This document shows, piece after piece, positions 1-8,910 of a stretch of 25,146 nucleotides of DNA. This DNA comes from CAYNLY01 sp964398225 (GTDB lineage: Bacteria; Pseudomonadota; Zetaproteobacteria; Mariprofundales; Mariprofundaceae). Each line of letters opens with the position of its first letter. The stretch's first letter is position 1. The stretch covers positions 1 to 25,146 of the forward strand of contig CAYNLY010000019.1 of NCBI GenBank assembly GCA_964398225.1, read 5' to 3'. The notes below the pieces were generated by a model. It saw only the letters and a program-made list of their open reading frames with translations, did not search any database and was not told where the DNA came from. Both the position numbers and the translations under genes were made by a program.

Positions 1-1179
1 ATGCGCGAATTCGACAAGATCAAGCGCCTGCCGCCCTACGTGTTCGCCGTCGTCAATCAGCTGAAGATGGAGCTGCGCCATGCCGGGCACGACATCATCG
101 ACCTCGGCATGGGCAATCCGGACCAGCCGACACCCCAGCACATCGTCGACAAGCTCTGCGAGGCCGCGCGCGACGGCCGCAACCATCGCTACTCGGTTTC
201 TAGAGGGATCCCGGGCCTGAGGCGCGCGGTCTGCGCCTGGTACAAGCGCAAGTTCGACGTGGATCTGGACCCGGAGACCGAGGCCATCGTCACGATCGGG
301 TCCAAGGAGGGGCTTGCGCATCTGGCCGTGGCCATCACCAATCCGGGCGATCTGGTGCTGACGCCGAATCCGGCCTACCCGATCCATCCCTACGGCTTCA
401 TCATCGCCGGCGCCGACATCCGGCATGTGCCGATGGGGCCGGGCCGTGACTACTTCGAGGAGGTGCAGAAGGCGGTTCGCGATTCCTGGCCGCGGCCGAA
501 GGCGCTGGTCGTGAACTTTCCGTCCAATCCGACCGCGCAGGTTGTGGATCTGGACTTCTACGTGAAGCTCGTGGATTTCGCCCGCGACAACGATCTGATC
601 GTGATTTCCGATCTCGCCTACGCCGAAATCACCTTCGACGGCTACGAGTGTCCGTCCATCCTGCAGGTGCCGGGCGCCAAGGACGTCGCGGTCGAGTTCT
701 ACTCGCTGTCCAAGACCTACAACATGCCCGGCTGGCGGATCGGTTTCATGGTCGGCAACCGGGATGTGGTCGCGGCCCTGGCCAAGATCAAGTCGTACCT
801 CGACTACGGCACCTTCCAGCCGCTGCAGATCGCGGCCTGTGCGGCGCTGAACGGTCCGCAGGACTGCGTCGAAGAGATTCGCGAGACCTATCGCAAGCGC
901 CGGGACGTGCTGATTCAGGGGCTGCACAGCATGGGCTGGATGGCCGAAAAGCCGAAGGCGACGATGTTCGTCTGGGCCGAGATCCCGGAGCCCTTCCGGA
1001 TGATGGGCTCGCTCGAGTTTTCGAAGAAGCTTCTGACCGAGGCCGGCGTTGCGGTCAGCCCCGGCATCGGCTTCGGCGATTACGGCGACAACTACGTTCG
1101 GATCGCTTTGATTGAGAACGAACAGCGGATCCGGCAGGCGATCCGCGGCATCCGCCGCTTCATCAAGGGCCATTGCTGA
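1..1179 (+). CDS. alaC: AlaC-type PLP aminotransferase (alanine/glutamate transaminase family)
   Basis: A 392-aa fold-type I, class I/II aminotransferase of the AspC/AlaC branch, predicted to be cytosolic and to interconvert pyruvate and alanine with glutamate/2-oxoglutarate. The PLP-binding lysine is K238 in SLSKTYNMPGWR. The cofactor-contacting Asp is D204 in ISDLAYAE, the Asn is in NFPSNPTA (residues 172-179), and the carboxylate-binding Arg is in YVRIALIEN near the C-terminus. The N-terminal motif IKRLPPYVF followed by DIIDLGMGNPDQPTP is typical of AlaC. Length matches the family. The window begins exactly at its ATG, so its promoter and RBS are not visible and a slightly longer protein cannot be excluded. 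It lies 19 nt upstream of hom, an arrangement common in proteobacteria and consistent with co-transcription. LL-diaminopimelate aminotransferases are related and could be confused with it by annotation. Confidence 0.9.
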   Translation: MREFDKIKRLPPYVFAVVNQLKMELRHAGHDIIDLGMGNPDQPTPQHIVDKLCEAARDGRNHRYSVSRGIPGLRRAVCAWYKRKFDVDLDPETEAIVTIGSKEGLAHLAVAITNPGDLVLTPNPAYPIHPYGFIIAGADIRHVPMGPGRDYFEEVQKAVRDSWPRPKALVVNFPSNPTAQVVDLDFYVKLVDFARDNDLIVISDLAYAEITFDGYECPSILQVPGAKDVAVEFYSLSKTYNMPGWRIGFMVGNRDVVAALAKIKSYLDYGTFQPLQIAACAALNGPQDCVEEIRETYRKRRDVLIQGLHSMGWMAEKPKATMFVWAEIPEPFRMMGSLEFSKKLLTEAGVAVSPGIGFGDYGDNYVRIALIENEQRIRQAIRGIRRFIKGHC

Positions 1180-1198
1180 GGCCCGCGGGGAGGAAGGA

Positions 1199-2527
<1,329 letters not shown>

Positions 2528-2537
2528 GAGAACGAGA

Positions 2538-3596
2538 ATGCCGCGATACGAAGGAATCATCGAGCGCTACCGGGCGTTTCTGCCGGTGGGCGACGATGAC
2601 GCGATCATCACGCTCTACGAGGGCAACACGCCGCTGCACGAGTCGCTGAACCTGAGAAACGCGATCAATCCGAAGCTGAACATCTACCTCAAGTTCGAGG
2701 GACTCAATCCGACCGGCTCGTTCAAGGATCGCGGCATGACGATGGCCGTCACCCAGGCCTACAACGCGGGCTCCCGCTCCGTGATCTGCGCCTCCACCGG
2801 CAACACGAGCGCCTCGGCTGCGGCCTATGCGGCCAACTGCGGGATGAAGGCCTACGTGCTGATCCCGGATGGCAAGATCGCGCTGGGCAAGCTTTCGCAG
2901 GCCGTCCGCTACGGCGCCAGGGTCATCCAGATCCGCGGCAACTTCGACGATGCGCTTGAGCTAGTGCGGAAGATCGCGGCCGACGGCTCGATCACGCTCG
3001 TCAACTCGGTGAATCCGTTCCGCCTCCAGGGGCAGAAGACGGCGGCGTTCGAGATCATCGACGAGCTGGGGTTTGCGCCCGACTACCACGCGCTGCCGGT
3101 CGGCAACGCGGGCAACATCACCGCCTACTGGATGGGGTACCGGGAGTACCACGAGCGCCGGATCTCCGAGAGCCTCCCCCGAATGCTCGGCTTCCAGGCG
3201 GCGGGGGCCGCTCCGATCGTGCTCGGGCATCCGGTCGAGCATCCGGAGACGATCGCGACCGCGATCCGGATCGGTAAGCCCGCTTCCTGGAAGCAGGCGG
3301 AGGCCGCGCGCGACGAATCCGGCGGCCTGATCGAGGCCGTGACCGACGAGGAAATCCTCGAGGCCTACAACATGCTCGCCAGCCTCGAAGGCGTGTTCTG
3401 CGAGCCGGCGAGTGCCGCATCGGTGGCCGGCGTCATCAAGCTCAACAAACAGGGATATTTCCCGGACGGCGCGCACATCGTCTGCACGCTGACTGGCAAC
3501 GGCCTGAAGGATCCGGACACCGCGATGCGTGACATGCCCGCGCCGGTGACCGTGGATGCCCGCGAGGACGAGGTACGCCGCCTGCTCGAGTCCTGA
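2538..3596 (+). CDS. thrC: Threonine synthase
   Basis: PLP enzyme (fold type II) that converts O-phosphohomoserine to threonine and phosphate, the last threonine step. It is 352 aa, the short proteobacterial/Bacillus-like form rather than the about 430-aa E. coli form. The PLP lysine is K63 in NPTGSFKDRGM, and the phosphate-cradle motif is PVGNAGNITAYW. The ATG follows GGAGAACGAG with good spacing, 10 nt after hom. Its stop overlaps the next start by one base (TGATG at 3594-3598), which suggests translational coupling. The missing kinase thrB is not in the window. Confidence 0.95.
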   Translation: MPRYEGIIERYRAFLPVGDDDAIITLYEGNTPLHESLNLRNAINPKLNIYLKFEGLNPTGSFKDRGMTMAVTQAYNAGSRSVICASTGNTSASAAAYAANCGMKAYVLIPDGKIALGKLSQAVRYGARVIQIRGNFDDALELVRKIAADGSITLVNSVNPFRLQGQKTAAFEIIDELGFAPDYHALPVGNAGNITAYWMGYREYHERRISESLPRMLGFQAAGAAPIVLGHPVEHPETIATAIRIGKPASWKQAEAARDESGGLIEAVTDEEILEAYNMLASLEGVFCEPASAASVAGVIKLNKQGYFPDGAHIVCTLTGNGLKDPDTAMRDMPAPVTVDAREDEVRRLLES

Positions 3597-4498
3597 TGCG
3601 CGCACCGCTGTGGCTCGTCACCGAGGCCATTCTCGCCGATCCTCACGGGCCATCCGGCGTGCCGGCGCAGCTTCATCCGGCGCTTGATGCCTGGGCTTTC
3701 CGCTGGCGGGTCCGGAGGCGCCGGGCCTACCGCTGGCCGGATCGCTCGGTGCTCGAATGGTGGGGGCTGCTCAACCGCTGCCCGCCGTCCGTGCTGCTGG
3801 CCTCGAGGATGCGCGACGCGCTGCCTTCCGGAACGAAGCAGGTCTGGGTGGCCTCGCCGATGGCTTTCCGCCTGTTCCGCGACCGCGTGCAGGTGGCGCC
3901 CGAGGGCGAGATGGACTGGCACCCGCAGGCCGCCGAGGGGCTCGCACGGCTTCTGGACCCGCTTCTGGAGCCTGTGGGTCTGAAGCTCTGCGTCCGGGGT
4001 TCGGCGATGGTTCTTGCAAGCACGCGCGTCTGGGATGTCGAGCCGCCCGCATTCGGGGCGCTTGCGGGCAACTGGCTTCCGGATCGCCTGCCGGCAGGCC
4101 GCGATGCGGGCGCCTGGATGCGGCTCCAGGCCGAGATTCAGATGCTGCTCCATCGCGGGGCGGATCTCGGATTCCGCCCGTCCATCGACGGGCTCTGGTT
4201 CTGGGGGGGTGCAGCATGGCCCGCTCCGGTTCCGGAACGGCCGGTGGCGGTGGCCGGAAGGCATCCGGTGCTGCTCGAGATGGCGCCGAAGGAAGCGCGC
4301 CTCGTGCTCAGCGAGGCGGCCAGACTTCCCGAAACCGTCGGGCGGCATGCGCGGCCGCCGAGGACCGTGCTGCTCGCGGGATCGGGCCAGTGCTGGTTCG
4401 TCCGCAGCAGCATCCTGAACCGGCGGCGGTCGCCGAGGCCGCCGGCAAGGCTGAGAGCCGAAGCGGATTTTCAGCGCTGGCTTGACGGTTTCGTCTAG
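3596..4498 (+). CDS. COG4255 / RpfE-like conserved protein of unknown function
   Basis: A 300-aa protein with no signal peptide or membrane segment. It resembles the COG4255 group, often labelled 'phosphoglycerate mutase-like' or RpfE in genomes, which recurs directly upstream of recJ in beta- and gammaproteobacteria. Recognisable landmarks are MDWHPQAAEGLARLLDPLL (about 106-124), NWLPDRLPAGRDAGAWMRLQAEIQMLLH (about 159-186) and the signature DGLWFWGGA (198-206), which in relatives reads NSLWLWGGG. I see no complete metal-binding set of a true cofactor-independent phosphoglycerate mutase, so that enzymatic label is not supported here. The start overlaps the thrC stop (TGATG), and recJ follows at once. 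The family assignment is from memory of motif and context; the function is unknown. Confidence 0.7.
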   Translation: MRAPLWLVTEAILADPHGPSGVPAQLHPALDAWAFRWRVRRRRAYRWPDRSVLEWWGLLNRCPPSVLLASRMRDALPSGTKQVWVASPMAFRLFRDRVQVAPEGEMDWHPQAAEGLARLLDPLLEPVGLKLCVRGSAMVLASTRVWDVEPPAFGALAGNWLPDRLPAGRDAGAWMRLQAEIQMLLHRGADLGFRPSIDGLWFWGGAAWPAPVPERPVAVAGRHPVLLEMAPKEARLVLSEAARLPETVGRHARPPRTVLLAGSGQCWFVRSSILNRRRSPRPPARLRAEADFQRWLDGFV

Positions 4499-4508
4499 GC
4501 GAGCCGGG

Positions 4509-4521
4509 GGAGGGGAGCATC
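4509..4521 (+). promoter_or_regulatory. Strong Shine-Dalgarno before a candidate ATC start of recJ
   Basis: GGAGG at 4509-4513 is followed after five bases by ATC 4519-4521, in the recJ frame and about ten bases after the COG4255 stop. This is the only well-spaced RBS in the stretch that encodes the conserved RecJ N-terminus. Confidence 0.5.
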
Positions 4522-6216
4522 GAGCGGTTCATCGATCATCCAACGCTTCTGGGTCAGAAGCTTGCCTGGAGGAGCACGCCGTTTTCGGCCGCGGATCCGG
4601 TTGCGGCCTGGCGGGGGCTGCTTCAGGCCCGCGGTCTTTCCGAGAACGATGCTTTTTTTGCGCCGAGGCTTGCGCATCTGCCCGATCCGTCCGGGATGCG
4701 CGATCTCGATCGGGCGGTCGATCGTCTGGCCGCGGCGGTGCTCGAGGGCGAGCCCGTCCATGTCTTCGGCGATTTCGATGCCGACGGCGTGTGCGGAACC
4801 GCGGTGCTCGTAGAGGCGCTCGGGGCCGCGGGCGCCCGTGTGACCGCGTCGATTCCGCATCGCGTGCACGACGGCCACGGCATCGGGCGCGACGCCGTGC
4901 TGGAGGCCGCCTCACGCGGGGTTCGCGTCGGCCTCAGCGTGGATACCGGCACCACCTGCTTTGCAGCCTGCGAGGCCGCGCGCGATGCGGGGCTCGATCT
5001 GATCGTCACCGATCATCATCTTCCCGATGGCGACGCGCTTCCGCCCGCGTTCGCGGTGCTCAATCCCGCCCGGGCCGACTGCGGCTTCGCGGAACGCCGC
5101 CTGTGCGGCACCGGTGTGGCCTTCTTCCTGTTGATCGGGCTCTGGCGCCGCCTGCGCGAGGCCGGGCGCGAACCCGAGTATGACCTGCGCCGGCTTCTTG
5201 ACCGCGTGGCGCTGGCCACGGTTGCCGACGTGATGGACCTGGTGGGCGTGAACCGGATTCTGGTGCGGCATGGGCTGGCCCGGATCAACGAGGCCCCTTC
5301 CCCGGGTCTTGCCGCCCTGCTGCAGGTTGCCGGGAGGAAATCACCGGCCGATGCGGCGACGCTGGCGTTTCAGCTGGCGCCCCGGATCAATGCGGCGGGC
5401 CGGATGGATCACGGCGACGATGCGCTCCGGCTGCTTCTGGCGAACGATCCTGATGAGGCCCTCGAGCTTGCCCGGCGGCTCGATGGCTGGAACCGGGAAC
5501 GGCGGCGGATCGAGGCCGCGGTGCATCGGGAGGCCGAGCGGATGCTCGAGGGCGCGCGCGTGCTTGCGGCCTGGCATCCGGAATGGCACGCCGGCGTTGT
5601 CGGTCTCGCCGCGGGGCATCTCGCCCGGCGGCATGGAAAACCGGCGGCGATCGGCTTTGCCGAGGGCCGGGGCCGCATCCGCGTCTCGCTGCGCGGAAGG
5701 CCGGGGTATCACGTGCGCGGGCTTCTGGAACGCTGCGCGAAGCATCTGGAGAGCTTTGGGGGGCATGCGGGGGCGGGCGGAGGCGTGGTCCGCGAAGAGA
5801 ACTGGGAGGCGTTCGTCGACGCTTTCGGCGCGGCGATCGAGGAGCAGTCGGCCGAGGCGGATGCGCCCCGCCTGGAAGTCGACGGGTATCTGGAACTGGG
5901 CGCGTTGCACCCTTCGCTGGCCGCGAGACTGGAGCGGTTCGAGCCGACCGGCCAGGGCAATCCGCCCGTGCGCTTTCTGCTTGAGCCGGCCGGCATCCAT
6001 CAGGCGCGCGAGCTGGGCCGGGGTGTGCTTCGCCTGCGCCTGGGCATGGGCGGCCGCCTGGTGGATGCGGTCGCCTTCCAGGCGGGGCGGTTCAACGGGG
6101 CGCTGACGCGGGGGCGGCGGATCGCCGCGATCGGACGTCTGGAACGCGATGGCTGGCGTGGAGGCGAGGCGATCCAGTTCGTGATCGAGGATGCGCTCGA
6201 TATGGAGGCCCGCTGA
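4519..6216 (+). CDS. recJ: Single-stranded-DNA 5'-3' exonuclease RecJ (non-canonical start likely)
   Basis: DHH-family exonuclease acting in recombination and mismatch repair. Visible are motif I GDFDADG (residues 84-90 in the long numbering), the DHH motif in VTDHHLPDG (165-167), RINAAGRMDHGDDA, the DHHA1 motif FGGHAGAGGGVV and a C-terminal OB-like region. The first in-frame ATG (4696) would give 506 aa and remove a conserved N-terminal segment. The open frame extends back to a TGA at 4483-4485 and encodes a RecJ-like leader (HPTLLGQKLAWRS, then LLQARGLSENDAFFAPRL). That stretch has no ATG, GTG or TTG. The best-placed codon is ATC 4519, five bases after GGAGG (4509-4513), giving 565 aa and close to the family's 560-580. 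CTG 4549 is the alternative. A sequencing error (ATG read as ATC) is also possible. Confidence 0.85.
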   Translation: MERFIDHPTLLGQKLAWRSTPFSAADPVAAWRGLLQARGLSENDAFFAPRLAHLPDPSGMRDLDRAVDRLAAAVLEGEPVHVFGDFDADGVCGTAVLVEALGAAGARVTASIPHRVHDGHGIGRDAVLEAASRGVRVGLSVDTGTTCFAACEAARDAGLDLIVTDHHLPDGDALPPAFAVLNPARADCGFAERRLCGTGVAFFLLIGLWRRLREAGREPEYDLRRLLDRVALATVADVMDLVGVNRILVRHGLARINEAPSPGLAALLQVAGRKSPADAATLAFQLAPRINAAGRMDHGDDALRLLLANDPDEALELARRLDGWNRERRRIEAAVHREAERMLEGARVLAAWHPEWHAGVVGLAAGHLARRHGKPAAIGFAEGRGRIRVSLRGRPGYHVRGLLERCAKHLESFGGHAGAGGGVVREENWEAFVDAFGAAIEEQSAEADAPRLEVDGYLELGALHPSLAARLERFEPTGQGNPPVRFLLEPAGIHQARELGRGVLRLRLGMGGRLVDAVAFQAGRFNGALTRGRRIAAIGRLERDGWRGGEAIQFVIEDALDMEAR

Positions 6217-6224
6217 GCGCCGTC

Positions 6225-6252
6225 TTGCAAAGCGCGAACAAGACGCTACCTT
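6225..6252 (+). promoter_or_regulatory. Possible sigma-70 promoter for prfB
   Basis: TTGCAA (6225-6230), a 16-bp spacer, and TACCTT (6247-6252) in the short recJ-prfB gap, about 38 bases before the prfB ATG. The matches to consensus are 4/6 and 3/6, so this is a weak call based on position. Confidence 0.3.
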
Positions 6253-6289
6253 GCCGTTCCCCTGATCGCGCAGTTCCACGGAGGTGACG

Positions 6290-7427
6290 ATGAGCATCGA
6301 GGATCGGATCGCGGGCTTCCGCACACGCGCCTCAGACCTTGAGCGGCGCCTGGAGGCGCTGCGGAGGTCTCTTTGACATCGCGGGCAAGCGCGAGGAGCT
6401 GAAGGAAATCAACGCGCGGGCCGAGGACCTTACGCTGTGGGACAATCCGGACGAGGCCCAGCAATTGATGCAGAAGCGCACCCGGCTGGAGCGGGCGCTG
6501 GAGAAGTTCGACCGGGCGGTGGGCCTGCTCGAGGATGCGACGACGCTCTTTGAGATGGCGCACGAGGAGCAGGACCGGGACAGCCAGATCGAGGCGGTCG
6601 ACCAGCTGGATCAGGTTCAGACCATCGTCGAGGAACTGGAGCTTGCGCAGATGCTCGGCGGCGAGAACGATGCCGAGTCCGCCTACCTCGAGATCAATGC
6701 GGGTTCGGGCGGCACCGAGGCCTGCGACTGGGCCGAGATGCTGCTCCGGATGTATCTGCGCTGGGCCGAGAAGAAGGGCTTCAAGACCGAGATTCTCGAA
6801 TGCACGCCCGGAGAGGAGGCCGGCATCAAGTCGGCGACCGTGCACGTGATCGGCGAATACGCCTACGGATATCTGAAGGCCGAGATCGGCGTGCATCGCC
6901 TGGTCCGCAAGTCGCCGTTCGACTCCGGCAACCGGCGCCACACCTCGTTCGCCTCGGTGTTCGCCTATCCCGACATCCAGCGCGAGATCAAGATCGAGAT
7001 CAATCCGGCCGATGTCCGGATCGACACTTATCGGGCCTCGGGCGCGGGCGGCCAGCACGTGAACAAGACCGACTCGGCGGTGCGGATGACGCACCTGCCC
7101 ACCGGCATCGTCGTCCAGTGCCAGAACGACCGTTCCCAGCACAAGAACCGGGAAGCCTGCTGGAAGATGCTGAAGTCCCGGCTTTATGAGCTTGAGCTCG
7201 AAAAGCAGCGGGCCGAGAAGCAGGCGATGGAGGAGCAGAAGACCGACATCGGCTGGGGGCATCAGATCCGCTCGTACGTGCTCGATCAGTCCCGGATCAA
7301 GGATCTGCGCACCGGCATGGAGACCGGCAACACCCAGGCCTTTCTCGACGGCGACATCGACGAGTTCATCCGCGCGCAGCTGATGGGCATCCGGCGCGGC
7401 GAGGGCGACGCGGAAAAGGGCGCCTGA
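6290..7427 (+). CDS. prfB: Peptide chain release factor 2, programmed +1 frameshift
   Basis: RF2 recognises UGA and UAA and triggers peptide release. Translation starts at ATG 6290 behind GGAGGTGA and reads 28 codons to an in-frame TGA at 6374-6376. The ribosome then shifts +1 at CTT (6371-6373) and continues at GAC 6375, so the coding path is 6290-6373 joined to 6375-7427, 378 aa. The frameshift site is GGAGG, three bases, CTT TGA C, the same layout as E. coli prfB, where low RF2 raises frameshifting and so autoregulates synthesis. Diagnostic motifs are the RF2 anticodon-like tripeptide SPF in RKSPFDSGNRRH and the catalytic GGQ in GAGGQHVNKTDSAVR. Calling the gene from 6339 would give a false N-terminus. 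Here sspA follows instead of the lysS common in other proteobacteria. Confidence 0.97.
6363..6377 (+). promoter_or_regulatory. RF2 programmed +1 frameshift signal
   Basis: An internal Shine-Dalgarno-like GGAGG (6363-6367), a three-base spacer TCT, the slippery CTT (6371-6373), the in-frame stop TGA (6374-6376) and a following C (6377). Order and spacing equal the well-studied E. coli element. Confidence 0.95.
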
Positions 7428-7430
7428 TAC

Positions 7431-7458
7431 TTCATTTTTTCGGCCAAAACGCTAGTAT
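7431..7458 (+). promoter_or_regulatory. Possible promoter for sspA
   Basis: TAGTAT (7453-7458, 4/6 to the -10 consensus) lies about 47 bases before the sspA ATG in an AT-richer patch after prfB. The only -35 at a plausible distance is a poor TTCATT (7431-7436, 16-bp spacer). Low confidence. Confidence 0.28.
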
Positions 7459-7504
7459 GCCGCCTCCTTTTCCGGCCTTGCGGCCGATTCTTCCGGAGGT
7501 TTGG

Positions 7505-8095
7505 ATGATCACGCTCTATTCCGATCCGCGCAGCCCCGATTCGCATCGAACCCGGATCGTGCTGGAGGAAAAGGAGCTTCCGGTCACGCTGATCGAACTC
7601 GAGGCGAACGAGCTTCCCGACGATTTTCTCGAGCTCAACCCCTACGGAAGGCTTCCCACCGTCGTGGACCGGGACATCGTGTTCTTCGATGCCGCGATCG
7701 TCAACGAATACCTCGACGAGCGCTATCCCCACCCGCCGCTGAAGCCCGGCTCGCCGGCCGAGCGCGCGCAGATGCGTCTGGCGGTCAAGCAGATCGAGCA
7801 GGAGCTGTATCCGCTGTATGAGGCGCTGTCCGAGTCCAAGGGCAGGAAGCAGGCGGTGACGAAGCTCAAGGAATACCTGGGTTCGCTCAACACATACATG
7901 GCCAAGCAGGAATACTTCATCGGCGAGCAGTATTCGCTGGCCGATGTGACGATCGCCCCGATTCTGTATCGACTGAGCCCGGCAGGCATCGACACCTCGC
8001 GGCTCGGCCATCTCGAGCGCTACATGGACCGCCTGTTCGAGCGTCCCGCCTTCGAGCGCTCGCTTTCCGAATACGAACAGATGCTCAGGGACTGA
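7505..8095 (+). CDS. sspA: Stringent starvation protein A (GST-fold RNA polymerase-associated protein)
   Basis: A 196-aa protein of glutathione-S-transferase fold: thioredoxin-like N-terminal part to about residue 80, then an all-helical domain. The sequence ELNPYGRLPTVVDRDIVFFDAAIVNEYLDERYPHPPL closely follows SspA. It includes the surface P-H-P motif (residues 75-77), which in E. coli SspA is needed for action on RNA polymerase, and it lacks an obvious GST catalytic Ser/Cys/Tyr at the N-terminus. I start at ATG 7505, after GGAGGT (7495-7500). The ATG at 7457 would add 16 proline-rich residues unlike the family. SspA alters sigma-70 transcription under acid and starvation stress in enterobacteria; the role here is inferred. 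No sspB follows, and the gene ends at a strong terminator. Confidence 0.9.
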   Translation: MITLYSDPRSPDSHRTRIVLEEKELPVTLIELEANELPDDFLELNPYGRLPTVVDRDIVFFDAAIVNEYLDERYPHPPLKPGSPAERAQMRLAVKQIEQELYPLYEALSESKGRKQAVTKLKEYLGSLNTYMAKQEYFIGEQYSLADVTIAPILYRLSPAGIDTSRLGHLERYMDRLFERPAFERSLSEYEQMLRD

Positions 8096-8118
8096 ACCTA
8101 GCCACCCAGAACGGAACG

Positions 8119-8153
8119 GCCTGCGCACGCTACGTGCGCAGGCTTTTTGTTTT
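8119..8153 (+). terminator. Rho-independent terminator after sspA
   Basis: A perfect 11-bp stem GCCTGCGCACG / CGTGCGCAGGC (8119-8129 with 8133-8143), a three-base loop and the T-tract TTTTTGTTTT. It separates the housekeeping block from the efflux operon. Confidence 0.95.
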
Positions 8154-8222
8154 CTGGCTTCGGCAACACCTCACCCGGCCTTGACCGGAGGGCGTCCGGC
8201 CGCAAGGCTTGCGCTTATGCCT

Positions 8223-8240
8223 ACCGACCGTTCGGTCGGT
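8223..8240 (+). promoter_or_regulatory. TetR-type operator palindrome upstream of the efflux operon
   Basis: ACCGACCGTTCGGTCGGT is a perfect 8-2-8 inverted repeat ending 19 bases before the tetR ATG. ACCGACC/GGTCGGT half-sites are typical operators for TetR regulators of efflux genes, so autorepression of the operon is the likely role. I could not identify a convincing -35/-10 pair next to it. Confidence 0.8.
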
Positions 8241-8259
8241 TGCGGCAATGGAGGCGACG

Positions 8260-8910
8260 ATGGAAGCAAAACGCACCCTTTCCGACGAATCCGCCCAGCG
8301 TGACGGGCGCGCGCGCATTCTGGAGGCGGCGGCCCGTCTTTTTTCGCGCCGCGGCATCGACGCGGTGTCGATGCAGCAGATCGCGGACGAGGCCGGGGTT
8401 TCCAAGGCGACGATCTTTCACCATTTCCGGGGCAAGGACGATCTGTATCTCGAAGTCGTGCGGCAGGTCTGCGAAGGCACGCGCCGGATGCTCGACGAGC
8501 TCGATCGCTCACCTTCGGCCCGGGCCGTGGACCAGCTGGCCGAATACCGGCGTCATGATCTTGCTCAGCTTCTCGAACACGAGGATCTGGCCCGCTTCAT
8601 CCTGCGCGAGCTGACGATGGGACGCGAGAGGCAGGCGCGGGCGCTTGCCGGCGAGGTGTTTGCCGATCATTTCCGGAAGCTTCGGGCACTGGTGGAGCGC
8701 GCGCAGGCCGAGGGCGATCTGAGGCCGGATGCCCGGCCTTCCGAAATGGCCGTGGCCGCGGTTGGAATGAATCTGTTTCTGTTTCTCGTCTGGCCCGTGC
8801 TCCGGCATCTGCCCGAGGACGGATTCGTCTCGATTGAAGAAACCGCCGAGCGGCTCTATGCGCTGCTGCTCGAAGGAATGCGGAACAGGCCGACGGAGGT
8901 GAAGGAATGA
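8260..8910 (+). CDS. TetR/AcrR-family transcriptional regulator of the export operon
   Basis: A 216-aa one-component regulator. The N-terminal HTH is RILEAAARLFSRRGIDAVSMQQIADEAGVSKATIFHHFRGKDDLYLEVV, with recognition helix VSKATIFHHF. The C-terminal ligand and dimer domain is not assignable to a known inducer. Of several in-frame ATGs I choose 8260, which has GGAGG at 8250-8254 and a five-base spacer; upstream ATGs (8209, 8248) lack an RBS, and 8209 would place the operator inside the gene. The stop overlaps the next start in ATGA (8907-8910), so the regulator is the first gene of the operon it presumably represses through the 8223-8240 palindrome. Confidence 0.93.
   Translation: MEAKRTLSDESAQRDGRARILEAAARLFSRRGIDAVSMQQIADEAGVSKATIFHHFRGKDDLYLEVVRQVCEGTRRMLDELDRSPSARAVDQLAEYRRHDLAQLLEHEDLARFILRELTMGRERQARALAGEVFADHFRKLRALVERAQAEGDLRPDARPSEMAVAAVGMNLFLFLVWPVLRHLPEDGFVSIEETAERLYALLLEGMRNRPTEVKE

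Noticed and set aside
1112..1198. N-terminal extension of homoserine dehydrogenase from ATG 1112
   Set aside because: It overlaps the end of the aminotransferase gene and gives a low-complexity leader; TTG 1199 with a good RBS fits the family better.
4696..6216. recJ starting at ATG 4696 (506 aa)
   Set aside because: It would remove a conserved N-terminal segment that is open and RecJ-like upstream; kept only as a fallback.
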